Below are positions 38,044-46,392 of a DNA stretch of 64,000 nt, piece after piece. The notes under the pieces were generated by a model. It made no database searches and was not told the origin of the DNA. It was given only the letters and a program-made list of their open reading frames with translations. Every line of letters begins with the position of its first letter. Position 1 is the first letter of the stretch. The position numbers and the translations under genes were made by a program. This DNA is from Ihuprevotella massiliensis (GTDB taxonomy: Bacteria > Bacteroidota > Bacteroidia > Bacteroidales > Bacteroidaceae): NCBI GenBank assembly GCA_900095835.1, contig LT608321.1, positions 1,671,501 through 1,735,500 of the forward strand. The letters run 5' to 3'.

Positions 38044-39045
38044 ATGAAACTTCTTTCTCTCCTCACTTGTTTGCTTCCTGCTGCCCTCTGTTTCACGGCT
38101 TGCAAGAGTAGCAAATCTTCTACCGACACCACGGCTTCGACCATCGATTCTTCCCTCGTTTGTCCCGTGGTGTTCAACGCAGATTCTGCCTATCATTTTG
38201 CCCAAAAACAGTGTGATTTTGGTCCTCGCACTCCTGGGTCTGCTGCCAACAAGTCTTGTGGCGAATACATTCTAGCACAGTTTGCACGCTTTGGGCTCAC
38301 CACCTCCGTGCAAGCTACCACCGTGACTGGATGGGACGGCACAAAACTCCCTTGTCGCAACCTCATTGCGCAATATCGTCCTGAGGCGAAAGAGCGCATT
38401 GTCCTCGCTGCTCACTACGATTCTCGTCCTTGGTCCGATCAAGATGCCGATTCCACGAAGCATCGCCAACCGGTGATGGCTGCTGATGATGGAGCTTCCG
38501 GAGTGGCAGTGATGCTCGAGGTAGCGCGCAATCTCCAACAGCTCAATCCTGCCATTGGCATAGACTTCGTTTGCTTCGACGTCGAAGACTATGGTGCACC
38601 CTATTGGGCTCCTGAATCAGCACGCAACGACGAAAACACCTTCTGTCTCGGTTCGCAGTATTGGAGTGCACAAGCCGCTGCGCAAAACTATCGTCCTCGC
38701 TTCGGCATCCTCCTCGACATGGTGGGGGGGAGTGGCAATCAGTTCCGATTTGAAGGCTATTCTCTGAAGTATGCTCAGTCTGTAGCCGTCCGCCTGTGGG
38801 ACGCTGCTCGCTATGCTGGGGCTGAGAGTTGCTTCATCCCCGACAATGGCGGTTTCATCACCGACGACCATTTGCCCATGAACACCATTGCTGGCATTCC
38901 CACTGTCGATGTCATCGCTTATAGCCCCAATGGCGGATTCCCTGCCCACTGGCACACCACCCACGACACCATGGACAAACTCGATGCTGCTACACTGCGT
39001 GCCGTTGGACAGAGCCTTCTCCAACTTCTCTCACAAGAGAAATAA
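38044..39045 (+). CDS. M28 family lipoprotein, glutaminyl-peptide cyclotransferase-like
   Basis: 333 residues. A lipoprotein signal ends in CFTAC with acylated Cys at about 20. The M28 zinc ligands are visible as AAHYDSRPW, AADDGASG, FDVEDYG and a late HWHTTHDTMDKL; the latter and FGPRTPGS at the N-terminus resemble bacterial glutaminyl cyclases. It either cyclises N-terminal glutamine or trims peptides in the periplasm. It is 65 bp behind the dipeptidase fusion on the same strand, fitting a peptide-processing unit. Confidence 0.87.
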   Translation: MKLLSLLTCLLPAALCFTACKSSKSSTDTTASTIDSSLVCPVVFNADSAYHFAQKQCDFGPRTPGSAANKSCGEYILAQFARFGLTTSVQATTVTGWDGTKLPCRNLIAQYRPEAKERIVLAAHYDSRPWSDQDADSTKHRQPVMAADDGASGVAVMLEVARNLQQLNPAIGIDFVCFDVEDYGAPYWAPESARNDENTFCLGSQYWSAQAAAQNYRPRFGILLDMVGGSGNQFRFEGYSLKYAQSVAVRLWDAARYAGAESCFIPDNGGFITDDHLPMNTIAGIPTVDVIAYSPNGGFPAHWHTTHDTMDKLDAATLRAVGQSLLQLLSQEK

Positions 39046-39117
39046 GGCATCTCTTTCCTTGGCTTCTCTCTTCTTAGTTTTTCCTGTAACACCCTCTTTA
39101 ATTTTTATCATAGACTC

Positions 39118-39540
39118 ATGACAATCAACGAAATACAAGACGAAATTATCGAAGAATTCAACGAATTTGACGACTGGATGGATCGCTACCAACTCCTCAT
39201 CGACTTAGGTGGTGAGGCAGGTGCTCTCCCCGAATCGGAGAAGGTGGAAACCAATCTCATCGACGGTTGCCAAAGTCGTGTCTGGATTGTCTGCGATCAA
39301 AATGTAGATGGCACTCTCACCTTCCGTGCCGAGAGCGATGCTCTCATTGTGAAAGGCATTGTCACCCTCTTGCTCCGCGTGGTCAATGGTCACACCGCTG
39401 AAGAAATCCGTGACACCGACCTTTATTTTGTGCAGTCCATCGGACTCAGTGAGCATCTCTCTCCCACTCGTGCCAATGGTCTTCTTGCCATGATCAAGCG
39501 CATCAAGACCTACGCTGCTGTCCTCGCAGCCAGAGCATAA
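39118..39540 (+). CDS. sufE: SufE family cysteine-desulfuration protein
   Basis: 140 residues. It accepts sulfur from the cysteine desulfurase SufS for Fe-S cluster assembly. The active Cys51 sits in IDGCQSRVW, and LIDLG and the C-terminal ANGLLAMIKRIK complete the family pattern. No other suf gene is in view. It is 72 bp behind the M28 gene, probably cotranscribed. Confidence 0.93.
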   Translation: MTINEIQDEIIEEFNEFDDWMDRYQLLIDLGGEAGALPESEKVETNLIDGCQSRVWIVCDQNVDGTLTFRAESDALIVKGIVTLLLRVVNGHTAEEIRDTDLYFVQSIGLSEHLSPTRANGLLAMIKRIKTYAAVLAARA

Positions 39541-39567
39541 TTTGTGCGCTCCTCTCCTCCCCTTATT

Positions 39568-39605
39568 TTGTGCGTATGTCCCTTTTTCAGGCTTACGCAC
39601 AAATA
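39568..39605. other. Inverted repeat between sufE and the mrr-like gene
   Basis: TTTGTGCGTA pairs with TACGCACAAA around 17 nt. No T run follows on the plus strand. It may be a weak terminator or an operator for the endonuclease gene. Confidence 0.5.
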
Positions 39606-39636
39606 GTTCTCTTCCTTCCTCAACAATAAATCCACG

Positions 39637-40524
39637 ATGACCAAAAAACTGAGAAAAGCAGAAGCTGTGCTTTGTGCTATGCGACTCATTCAAGAAAATG
39701 GTGGTGAAATGCACATTCGCGATATCAAAGCCGCGATGGAAAAAACCTTTCCAAAAGATGACTATGAGCGTGAAAGAATGAAGACTGACGGTTCAGAACG
39801 CTGGTACAATCAACTTATGTTCCATTCCATTGGTGCTTACAAGTCGGGTTTTATTCAGAAAAACAAAGGAGTTTGGCATCTTACACCCGAAGGAGAACAA
39901 GCGATGAAGTTAAGCGTCAAAGAGTTTTCCGATGCCCTCCACAAAGGTTACAATGAATGGCTCGAAAAAAAGAAGAAAGCTGAGTCAACACCTCAAGATA
40001 TTGAGGAAGAAAATGCTGTGGTGGAAACAGAAATCGACTATGAACAAGCCAGTAATCAGGCAGAAGAAGGTTTTCGCAGCTACATTGCAGCTTTGAATCC
40101 TTACGAATTTCAAGATCTTGTGGCTGCGCTCTTCCGTGGCATGGGCTACTACACGCCTTTTGTGGCTCCTAAGGGCAAAGATGGTGGCGTAGACATTATA
40201 GCTTATCGCGATGCTCTCGGACTGGAATTTCCACGCGTCAAGGTTCAGGTGAAGCATTATCCCAATAATCCTGTTTCAGCCGATGTCGTGCGTCAGCTCA
40301 GAGGTACACTTTCTCACGAAGGTGAATCGGGAGTGGTGGTCACTTCGGGTAGTTTCACGAACGATGCCAAATATGAAGCAAGAAATTCTCACAAAGCCGT
40401 TACCCTTATTGATTTTTCTCTTTTTATCTCTTTATGGGTTGAGCATTACAGCAAACTATCTGACGAGGACAAAAAGCGTTTGCCCATTGCACCCATTTAT
40501 TTTGTGAAACCAACAGTTGGGTAA
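39637..40524 (+). CDS. mrr: Mrr-type (type IV) restriction endonuclease
   Basis: 295 residues. The N-terminal winged-helix Mrr_N domain spans about 1-100 (AEAVLCAMRLIQENGGEMHI), and an acidic linker follows. The C-terminal Mrr_cat PD-(D/E)xK domain has NPYEFQDLVAALFRGMGYY, Asp186 in GGVDIIAY, and Gln204/Lys206 in KVQVKHY. Such enzymes cut DNA with methylated bases. No methyltransferase is adjacent, which fits type IV. It is bordered by a 1.66 kb repeat-rich, gene-poor tract. Confidence 0.9.
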   Translation: MTKKLRKAEAVLCAMRLIQENGGEMHIRDIKAAMEKTFPKDDYERERMKTDGSERWYNQLMFHSIGAYKSGFIQKNKGVWHLTPEGEQAMKLSVKEFSDALHKGYNEWLEKKKKAESTPQDIEEENAVVETEIDYEQASNQAEEGFRSYIAALNPYEFQDLVAALFRGMGYYTPFVAPKGKDGGVDIIAYRDALGLEFPRVKVQVKHYPNNPVSADVVRQLRGTLSHEGESGVVVTSGSFTNDAKYEARNSHKAVTLIDFSLFISLWVEHYSKLSDEDKKRLPIAPIYFVKPTVG

Positions 40525-40635
40525 AACTTCTTACAAATCAGTTTGTTGGGCTTTATCTCTCGTTTTTCACAAGGCGAAGAAATCGCAGTTTCGCTTGTTT
40601 ATCAAGTGAAAAGAGCAACTACGAAACAACCTATG

Positions 40636-40741
40636 AAAAACGTTGGACTTTTCTCAAAAAACGTGGGAGATTTCTTGAAAAACGTTGGACTTTTTCCGAA
40701 AAACGTTGGAGATTTTTTGAATTATCTCCGACGTTTTTTTG
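40636..40741 (+). terminator. Modular hairpin repeat, locus C (terminator-like)
   Basis: Units in order: AACGTTGGACTTTTC, AACGTGGGAGATTTC, AACGTTGGACTTTTTCC, then AACGTTGGAGA (40702-40712) pairing with TCTCCGACGTT (40725-40735) and a T run. The last hairpin would end transcription from the mrr side. Confidence 0.7.
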
Positions 40742-41183
40742 TGTTTTGAGCGTTGTCTTTTCTCGTTTTACGTGTTGCTTCTTCTCGTTTTACGTGTTGT
40801 TTTCTTCTTATTTATGCGTAGCTTTCTTTTGATGCATGTATTGTCGATGCTTCCCCTTTTGTTGTCGATTTCTCTTCTTCGGAATGGTATTTCGTGAATA
40901 ATATACTGGTGTTTCGGTGGGGATAAAAATAGTGCAGAGACGGAAAAAAGTTGTTTTTGGGGGATCGAAAAGTAGGGGCGAAATGAACAAAAAAACGCTC
41001 CTTGAAGAGGGCAAAAATCGAATTTGAACCAGAAAAAGAATACTCACCTTTCACTTCTACTAATCCGTGAATAAAGCCCTTGGAATATCTTCATTTGCAC
41101 GATATTCCAGTGTGTAAAGTCGTTTTTTTTGTATTTTTCGGGCTAAAAACAGCGAAAATGTGCCTCTAAAACTTGTGGAATAT

Positions 41184-41550
41184 CCTGCAAATGAAGAACT
41201 TGCACGTGTTTTTTGTTGTTTTTCTCCCTTCTTGTGCCTTTTCGTGCTGTTAGGAGACATGCAAGTTCCTGCAAATGAAGAACTTGCACGTGTTTTTTGT
41301 TGTTTTTCTCCCTTCTTGTGCCTTTTCGTGCTGTTAGGAGACATGCAAGTTCCTGCAAATGAAGATATTGCACGTGTTTTTTGTTGTTTTTCTCCTTTCT
41401 TGTGCCTTTTTGTGCTGTTAGAAGGTGTGGAATATCCTGCAAATGAAGAACTTGCACGTGTTTTTTGATGTTTTTCTCTCTTCTTGTGTCTTTTCGTGCT
41501 GTTAGAAGGTGTGCAATATCCTGCAAATGAAGAACTTGTACACGTTTCCT
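41184..41550. repeat. Five tandem repeats with an exact 84-bp period
   Basis: CCTGCAAATGAAGA starts at 41184, 41268, 41352, 41436 and 41520. Within units 1 and 2, GAACTTGCA near the 5' end is complementary to TGCAAGTTC at the 3' end. In unit 3 the arms are GATATT and AATATC, changed on both sides. A related segment in inverted orientation (GGAATATC ... GATATTCC) lies at 41089-41115. There are no spacers, so it is not CRISPR. Confidence 0.9.
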
Positions 41551-41570
41551 CGCGCGCGTACGCGCATTTA

Positions 41571-41630
41571 ACAAACAAACAAACGAACAAACAAACGAAC
41601 AAACAAACAAACGAACAAACAAACAAAAAC
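41571..41630. repeat. Tetranucleotide (ACAA/ACGA)n microsatellite
   Basis: About 15 units of ACAA with interspersed ACGA. Tracts of this kind can change length by slippage. No protein gene clearly spans it. Confidence 0.9.
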
Positions 41631-41869
41631 ACACCTAACGGTGTTATAGAAAAGATAGAAAGAAAAGACGGAGATGATGGATAGAATTTTGGAAGATACT
41701 TTCGTTCCCGTTTTTGACTCACGCAAAAACGTAGCTTCCCCTCCTTCCTCTGTGCTGGAAAGAACTTCTTCTTTTTTTGAACATTCCTCCTTACTGATCC
41801 TGTTTTTCACTCTAAGAAAAAAAACGCAACTTTTTCGTGTTTGTGCTTATTTGTTTCGATTTTACTTCG

Positions 41870-41877
41870 TAACTTTG
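41870..41877 (+). promoter_or_regulatory. Candidate promoter for a structured RNA
   Basis: TAACTTTG (41870-41877) is an exact -7 box. A TTTG lies 16 nt upstream, slightly short of the usual spacing. Confidence 0.5.
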
Positions 41878-41884
41878 CGAAATG

Positions 41885-42180
41885 AAAAACCTTTCTCCCC
41901 ATTTCTCCCCGTTAACAGAGACCCGATGAGGGAGTCCTCTTGTCTTGAATATGATATTAAAACCAACTATGAAAACGAAAAAATCTAATTATTCCTCAGA
42001 ACCACTGTGGTGTTTTGTCTTTTGTCGCATCTTGCGCAAGAAAAGGCTTTGCGCATTGTAGCTCTGTACTCAGTGGTTAAGCCCAAAGAGAGGGTGCAAA
42101 TCGCACGAGACGTGGATTTACACCCTTGTGGGTTGAAGCGCAGCCAAAAGAGGGGCTGAACCAAAGATGACCGTATCAGA
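41885..42180 (+). ncRNA. Candidate multi-helix structured RNA or leader
   Basis: Helices: AACCACTG (42000-42007) with CAGTGGTT (42071-42078), enclosing TGCGCAAG (42033-42040) with CTTTGCGCA (42047-42055). Then TTAAGCCCA (42077-42085) with TGGGTTGAA (42129-42137), enclosing a 34-nt near-perfect hairpin (42092-42125, loop AGA), and CAGCC (42141-42145) with GGCTG (42154-42158). Two bases of the first and third helices overlap, so they may compete. There is no T-run terminator before the convergent nhaC gene. I do not recognise the family. Confidence 0.45.
41969..42061 (+). CDS. Possible 30-residue microprotein or leader peptide
   Basis: It starts at an ATG in an A-rich context. The product has a basic start (MKTKKSNYSSEP), a hydrophobic Cys-rich middle (LWCFVFCRIL) and a basic end (RKKRLCAL). 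It overlaps the first two helices of the structured RNA candidate, so translation and folding would compete. It may equally be a chance frame. No known family is recognised. Confidence 0.3.
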   Translation: MKTKKSNYSSEPLWCFVFCRILRKKRLCAL

Positions 42181-42185
42181 GGAGG

Positions 42186-43523
42186 TTAGCTAAACTTGCG
42201 AGGATAGCGCAAGAGGATGCTCAAAATGGCAATGGCAGCCAGGACGAAGTTGTAGTACATGTGAGGAAGAATCTCCAAAGGACTGAGTTTGACTAGGCTG
42301 GCAGCAAGGAGAAGCTGCGCACCATAGGGCAATAGCCCCTGCATGACACAGGAGAAAGTGTCGAGCAACGAAGCACTCTTGCTCTTGTTCACCCCATAGG
42401 TGTCGGCAATCTCGTTAGAAATCTTGCCCACAGCAAGGATAGCCACCGTGTTGTTAGCCGTGACACAGTTGATGATTGCCACAAGGGCTGAAATCACGCC
42501 TTCTGCTCCACGTTTGCCGTGGATGTGACGCGTGAGACTGTTGATGATAAACTGGATGCCTCGGTTGTGACGAATCACCTCCATCAATCCTCCTGCCAAG
42601 AGCGCAATGAGGATGGTGTCGGTCATGCCGCCAATGCCCTTTGCCATAGATGCGAACCAACCCTCGAGACCAAAACTACCCGTGGTCATGCCCACTATGC
42701 CAGAAAGGATGTTGCCCATGAGCAGCACGAGAGTCACGTCGAGTCCCATGACGGCAGCGACGATGACGAGCAGATAAGGCAGGATTTTCAAGAACTCTAC
42801 GGCAGGAATCTGCGTGATGGGAGCACCGGTGTTGCCTAGGAAGTAGTAGATGGCGAAACAGATGAGCGCAGCAGGAGCCGCAATGTAGATGTTGGTGCGG
42901 AATTTCGCACTCTGTTTTACCCCTTGCGTGCGTGTAGCCACGATGGTGGTGTCGGAGATGAAAGAGAGATTGTCGCCAAAGAAAGCACCGCCCACCACAG
43001 CCGCTACCACGAGCGGAAGAGTGATGCCCGAAGAAGAGGCAATGCCGGATGTCATGGGCACGAGTGCCACGACCGTACCCACACTGGTGCCGATGCTGAG
43101 TGAGACAAAACAAGCAGCAAGGAACAATCCTGGCAAGAGCAACGACGAAGGCAGCAGTTGGAGGGTGAGCCCTACGGTGGAGTCGATAGCGCCCATGTCT
43201 TTTGCCGTTTGGGCAAAACTTCCTGCGAGGATGAAGATCCAGAGCATCATCATCAGATTTTTATCCCCCGCACCACGGCTAAAGACCATCACACGGTCGG
43301 CAATAGAAAGTTTGCGCGGTTTATTGTTCTTCTCCACCGCCATTTCCGCAGCATGATTCTTGTTGGTGATGAAGAGCGCATAGGCAGAAGCGATGACAAA
43401 GACCACCACGAGTGGCACTTTGTCGAAATCGCCCCAAGCAATGCTCAGCGTGAGGAAGAGCCCAATGAGCACGAAGATGGGACTGAGGGCTATGAGTCCC
43501 TGACGAGTGGTGATTTTAGTCAT
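42186..43523 (-). CDS. nhaC: Na+/H+ antiporter, NhaC family
   Basis: 445 residues with about 11 transmembrane helices. SIGTSVGTVVALVPM (about 143-157), GGAFFGDNLSFISDTTIVA (about 178-196) and the late NCVTANNTVAILAVG are the conserved ion-path motifs of NhaC-type antiporters. It exchanges sodium for protons in the inner membrane. The start codon overlaps the end of uvrA by 8 bp, so it is translationally coupled and forms the last gene of fklB-uvrA-nhaC. Confidence 0.9.
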   Translation of the reverse strand: MTKITTRQGLIALSPIFVLIGLFLTLSIAWGDFDKVPLVVVFVIASAYALFITNKNHAAEMAVEKNNKPRKLSIADRVMVFSRGAGDKNLMMMLWIFILAGSFAQTAKDMGAIDSTVGLTLQLLPSSLLLPGLFLAACFVSLSIGTSVGTVVALVPMTSGIASSSGITLPLVVAAVVGGAFFGDNLSFISDTTIVATRTQGVKQSAKFRTNIYIAAPAALICFAIYYFLGNTGAPITQIPAVEFLKILPYLLVIVAAVMGLDVTLVLLMGNILSGIVGMTTGSFGLEGWFASMAKGIGGMTDTILIALLAGGLMEVIRHNRGIQFIINSLTRHIHGKRGAEGVISALVAIINCVTANNTVAILAVGKISNEIADTYGVNKSKSASLLDTFSCVMQGLLPYGAQLLLAASLVKLSPLEILPHMYYNFVLAAIAILSILLRYPRKFS

Positions 43524-46389
43524 GCTGCGTAGAGTTTTGGTTCATCAAAGGCGCCAGATAGTGTGCGGTATATCCCTTGCCAGCTTCCACCAGTGCTTCG
43601 GGGGTGCCAGCAAAGACGAGTTCTCCACCCGCCGCTCCACCTTCGGGACCGAGGTCAATGACATGATCGGCAGTCTTCACCACATCGAGATTGTGCTCAA
43701 TGACCACGAGGGAGTGTCCACGTTCGAGCAAAGCATTGAAGGCATGGAGCAATCGGCTGATGTCGTGGAAGTGCAATCCCGTGGTGGGTTCGTCGAAGAT
43801 GAACAGCGTGGGTACTGCGCGCTCTTGTCCGAGATAGTAAGCCAGTTTGACACGCTGATTTTCACCTCCAGAGAGGGTAGAAGAAGACTGTCCGAGTTTG
43901 ATGTAGCCCAGTCCCACATCTTGCAAGGGACGGAGGCGATTGACAATCTTTTTCTTGCCATAGTTGTCGAAGAATTCGATGGCTTGGTTCACCGTCATCT
44001 CCAAGATGTCGTAGATGTTTTTACCTTCAAACTTCACCTCCAACACCTCATTCTTGAAGCGATGTCCGTGGCAGGTTTCGCATTCAAGTTCGAGATCCGC
44101 CATAAACTGCATCTCCACCTTCACCGTTCCTGCACCCTTACACTCTTCGCATCGTCCGCCATCGGCATTGAAAGAGAAGAACGCAGGTTTCATCTCCATC
44201 TGCTGTGCGAGAGGTTGCTCAGCCATGAGTTTGCGAATCTCGTCATACGCCTTGACATAGGTGACAGGATTGGAGCGCGAAGAGCGTCCGATGGGGTTTT
44301 GGTCCACAAAGTCAACCGCGCGAATAGCATCGAGGTCGCCTTCCAACGCCACAAATTCGCCAGGGCGTTCGGCTGTTTCGTCCAAGTGTCGCTGAATGGC
44401 AGGATAGAAGATGTTGCGCACGAGGGTAGATTTGCCCGAACCCGACACGCCTGTCACCACGGTGAAGACATTGAGGGGGAAATCCACGTCGATGCCTTTG
44501 AGGTTGTTTTCACGCGCTCCCTTGATGGTGATTTTGCGGTTCCACTTTCTGCGCGAAGTGGGGAGTTCGATGCGCTCACGTCCGAGGAGATAATTGAGCG
44601 TGTGGCTTGTCAGGGGCGAATCGTCTGAAGTAGGCTTTTTGTTGTCGGTTCGACTCTCGACGAGGTGTCGAGAGTCGCCGCTCCACACCACTTGTCCGCC
44701 ATGTCGTCCTGCTTCTGGACCGATGTCGATGATGTGATCGGCAGCACGCATGATGTCTTCATCGTGTTCCACCACCACCACGGTGTTGCCCACATCGCGG
44801 AGTTCTTTCAAAACGTGGATGAGGCGATCGGTGTCGCGTGAGTGCAAACCGATGGAGGGTTCGTCGAGGATGTAGAGACTGCCCACCAAACTGCTGCCGA
44901 GGGAGGTGGAAAGATTGATGCGCTGGCTTTCTCCACCCGAAAGACTGTTGGAGAGGCGATCGAGGGTGAGATAGTTGAGCCCCACTTCTTCGAGGAAGTG
45001 CAGACGGCTGTTGATTTCAGACAACAGACGTTGTGCGATTTGGGCTTCGTGCTCCGTGACTTCTAGAGCAGCAAACCATGCCGCGAGGTCTTTGACCGAC
45101 ATTTTCACGAGGTCGGCAATGGTTTTTCCACCCACTTTCACGTAGAGGGCTTCGGGACGTAGGCGACTGCCTCGACAATCGGGGCAAGTGGTTTTGCCGC
45201 GATAGCGAGCGAGCATCACCCGATTTTGGATTTTGTATTGTCCCATCTCGAGGGCTTTGAAAAATCCATCGATGCACACATCCACATCGCCTTCTTCCCA
45301 CGCCATGCCTTCGCCACCATGCCAGAGCAAATCGCGTTGTTCTTCGGTGAGATTGTAGTAGGGTTCAAAGATGGGAAAGTTGTGTTGTTGAGCACGGCGC
45401 AAGAATTCTTCGCGCCACATACCCAGTTTTTCGCCACGCCAGCACATCACTGCGCCATCGAAGACGGAGAGGGAGCGATTGGGGATGACCAGATGCTCAT
45501 CGATGCCCATCACCTTGCCGAAGCCTTCGCAACGCGGACAAGCACCCACGGGAGAGTTGAAAGAGAAAAGATTGTCGGAAGGATCTTCAAAGGTGATGCC
45601 GTCGGCTTCAAATCGTGTGGAGAAATGCTCCAAATTCTTTTCGGGATAGAAGCGCAACAAGCATTCTCCATCGCCTTCGAAGAGTGCCGTTTCCACAGAG
45701 TCGGTGAGTCGCGACACCCCATCTTTGGAAGCATCTACGGCAAGGCGGTCGAGAAGGAGGAATAGACGTCCTTCGCGGAGGGCTGTTTCGTAGCGCAACA
45801 TCGAGGCTTCGCTCTCTATGGCTTCGTCCATGCGCACCATCTCTCCATCGCAGTCGAGGCGCGAAAGACCTTGTTGCATCATCACCTCCATTTGTTGCTG
45901 GAAGGTGCGGTCGTCTCTCTCCTTGAGGGGAGCGAGCACGGTGAATCGGGTGCCAGGGTTGTGTTGCAAAGCAGCTGCCACCACGTCGTCGGCACTGCAA
46001 CGTCGCACTTCTTTGCCACTCACGGGGGAGTAGGTGCGTCCGATGCGCGCAAAGAGCAGGCGGAGATATTCGTAGATTTCGGTGCTGGTGCCCACGGTGG
46101 AACGTGGGTTGCGGCTGGTGACTTTCTGTTCGATGGCGATGGCAGGTGGCAAGCCTTTGATGTAGTCCACCTCGGGCTTGTTCATTCTGCCCAAGAATTG
46201 TCGGGCATAAGCCGAGAGACTCTCTACATAACGACGCTGACCTTCGGCATACAGTGTGTCGAATGCCAACGATGATTTACCAGAACCGGAAAGTCCTGTG
46301 ATAACAATGAACTGATTGCGCGGAATCTTCACCTCAATGTTCTTGAGATTGTTGACGCGCGCCCCTTTCACCTCGATATATTGGTTCAT
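43516..46389 (-). CDS. uvrA: Excinuclease ABC subunit A
   Basis: 957 residues. The damage-recognition ATPase of nucleotide excision repair. Walker A1 is GLSGSGKS at 32-39. The zinc-binding motifs are CPRCEGFG, CPDCRGSRLRPEALYV and CEECKGAG then CETCHGHRF. ABC signatures occur as LSGGESQRINL and LSGGENQRVKL. A short low-complexity insertion (about 592-620) precedes the second ATPase, whose Walker A is GVSGSGKST. The start lies 3 bp after the fklB stop codon, and the end overlaps nhaC. Confidence 0.97.
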   Translation of the reverse strand: MNQYIEVKGARVNNLKNIEVKIPRNQFIVITGLSGSGKSSLAFDTLYAEGQRRYVESLSAYARQFLGRMNKPEVDYIKGLPPAIAIEQKVTSRNPRSTVGTSTEIYEYLRLLFARIGRTYSPVSGKEVRRCSADDVVAAALQHNPGTRFTVLAPLKERDDRTFQQQMEVMMQQGLSRLDCDGEMVRMDEAIESEASMLRYETALREGRLFLLLDRLAVDASKDGVSRLTDSVETALFEGDGECLLRFYPEKNLEHFSTRFEADGITFEDPSDNLFSFNSPVGACPRCEGFGKVMGIDEHLVIPNRSLSVFDGAVMCWRGEKLGMWREEFLRRAQQHNFPIFEPYYNLTEEQRDLLWHGGEGMAWEEGDVDVCIDGFFKALEMGQYKIQNRVMLARYRGKTTCPDCRGSRLRPEALYVKVGGKTIADLVKMSVKDLAAWFAALEVTEHEAQIAQRLLSEINSRLHFLEEVGLNYLTLDRLSNSLSGGESQRINLSTSLGSSLVGSLYILDEPSIGLHSRDTDRLIHVLKELRDVGNTVVVVEHDEDIMRAADHIIDIGPEAGRHGGQVVWSGDSRHLVESRTDNKKPTSDDSPLTSHTLNYLLGRERIELPTSRRKWNRKITIKGARENNLKGIDVDFPLNVFTVVTGVSGSGKSTLVRNIFYPAIQRHLDETAERPGEFVALEGDLDAIRAVDFVDQNPIGRSSRSNPVTYVKAYDEIRKLMAEQPLAQQMEMKPAFFSFNADGGRCEECKGAGTVKVEMQFMADLELECETCHGHRFKNEVLEVKFEGKNIYDILEMTVNQAIEFFDNYGKKKIVNRLRPLQDVGLGYIKLGQSSSTLSGGENQRVKLAYYLGQERAVPTLFIFDEPTTGLHFHDISRLLHAFNALLERGHSLVVIEHNLDVVKTADHVIDLGPEGGAAGGELVFAGTPEALVEAGKGYTAHYLAPLMNQNSTQHD

Positions 46390-46392
46390 AAA

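Larger units (their letters stand above)
40525..42185. other. 1.66 kb gene-poor, repeat-rich region
   Basis: It holds modular hairpin repeat C (40636-40741), two 22-bp repeats with TCTCGTTTTACGTGTTG (about 40758-40802), a poorly defined AT-rich stretch (40800-41060) and five 84-bp tandem repeats (41184-41550). An alternating CG tract (41550), an ACAA simple repeat (41571-41630) and a structured RNA candidate (41877-42180) follow. No convincing protein gene is seen on either strand apart from a 30-codon frame at 41969. Confidence 0.6.

Noticed and set aside
41184-41550. Possible CRISPR array
   Set aside because: Units are directly adjacent with no variable spacers, and no cas genes are present.
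41060-41722. 220-codon minus-strand frame with 28-residue repeats over the 84-bp array
   Set aside because: The 84-bp period keeps all frames open. The product is low complexity, runs through the ACAA microsatellite, and has no signal peptide or known domain.
41882-41929. 15-codon frame directly after the -7 box
   Set aside because: The predicted transcription start falls at or after its ATG, so it would lack a leader.
41921-41945. Hammerhead-like CCGATGAGG motif
   Set aside because: The required GAAA core and flanking helices are not present.
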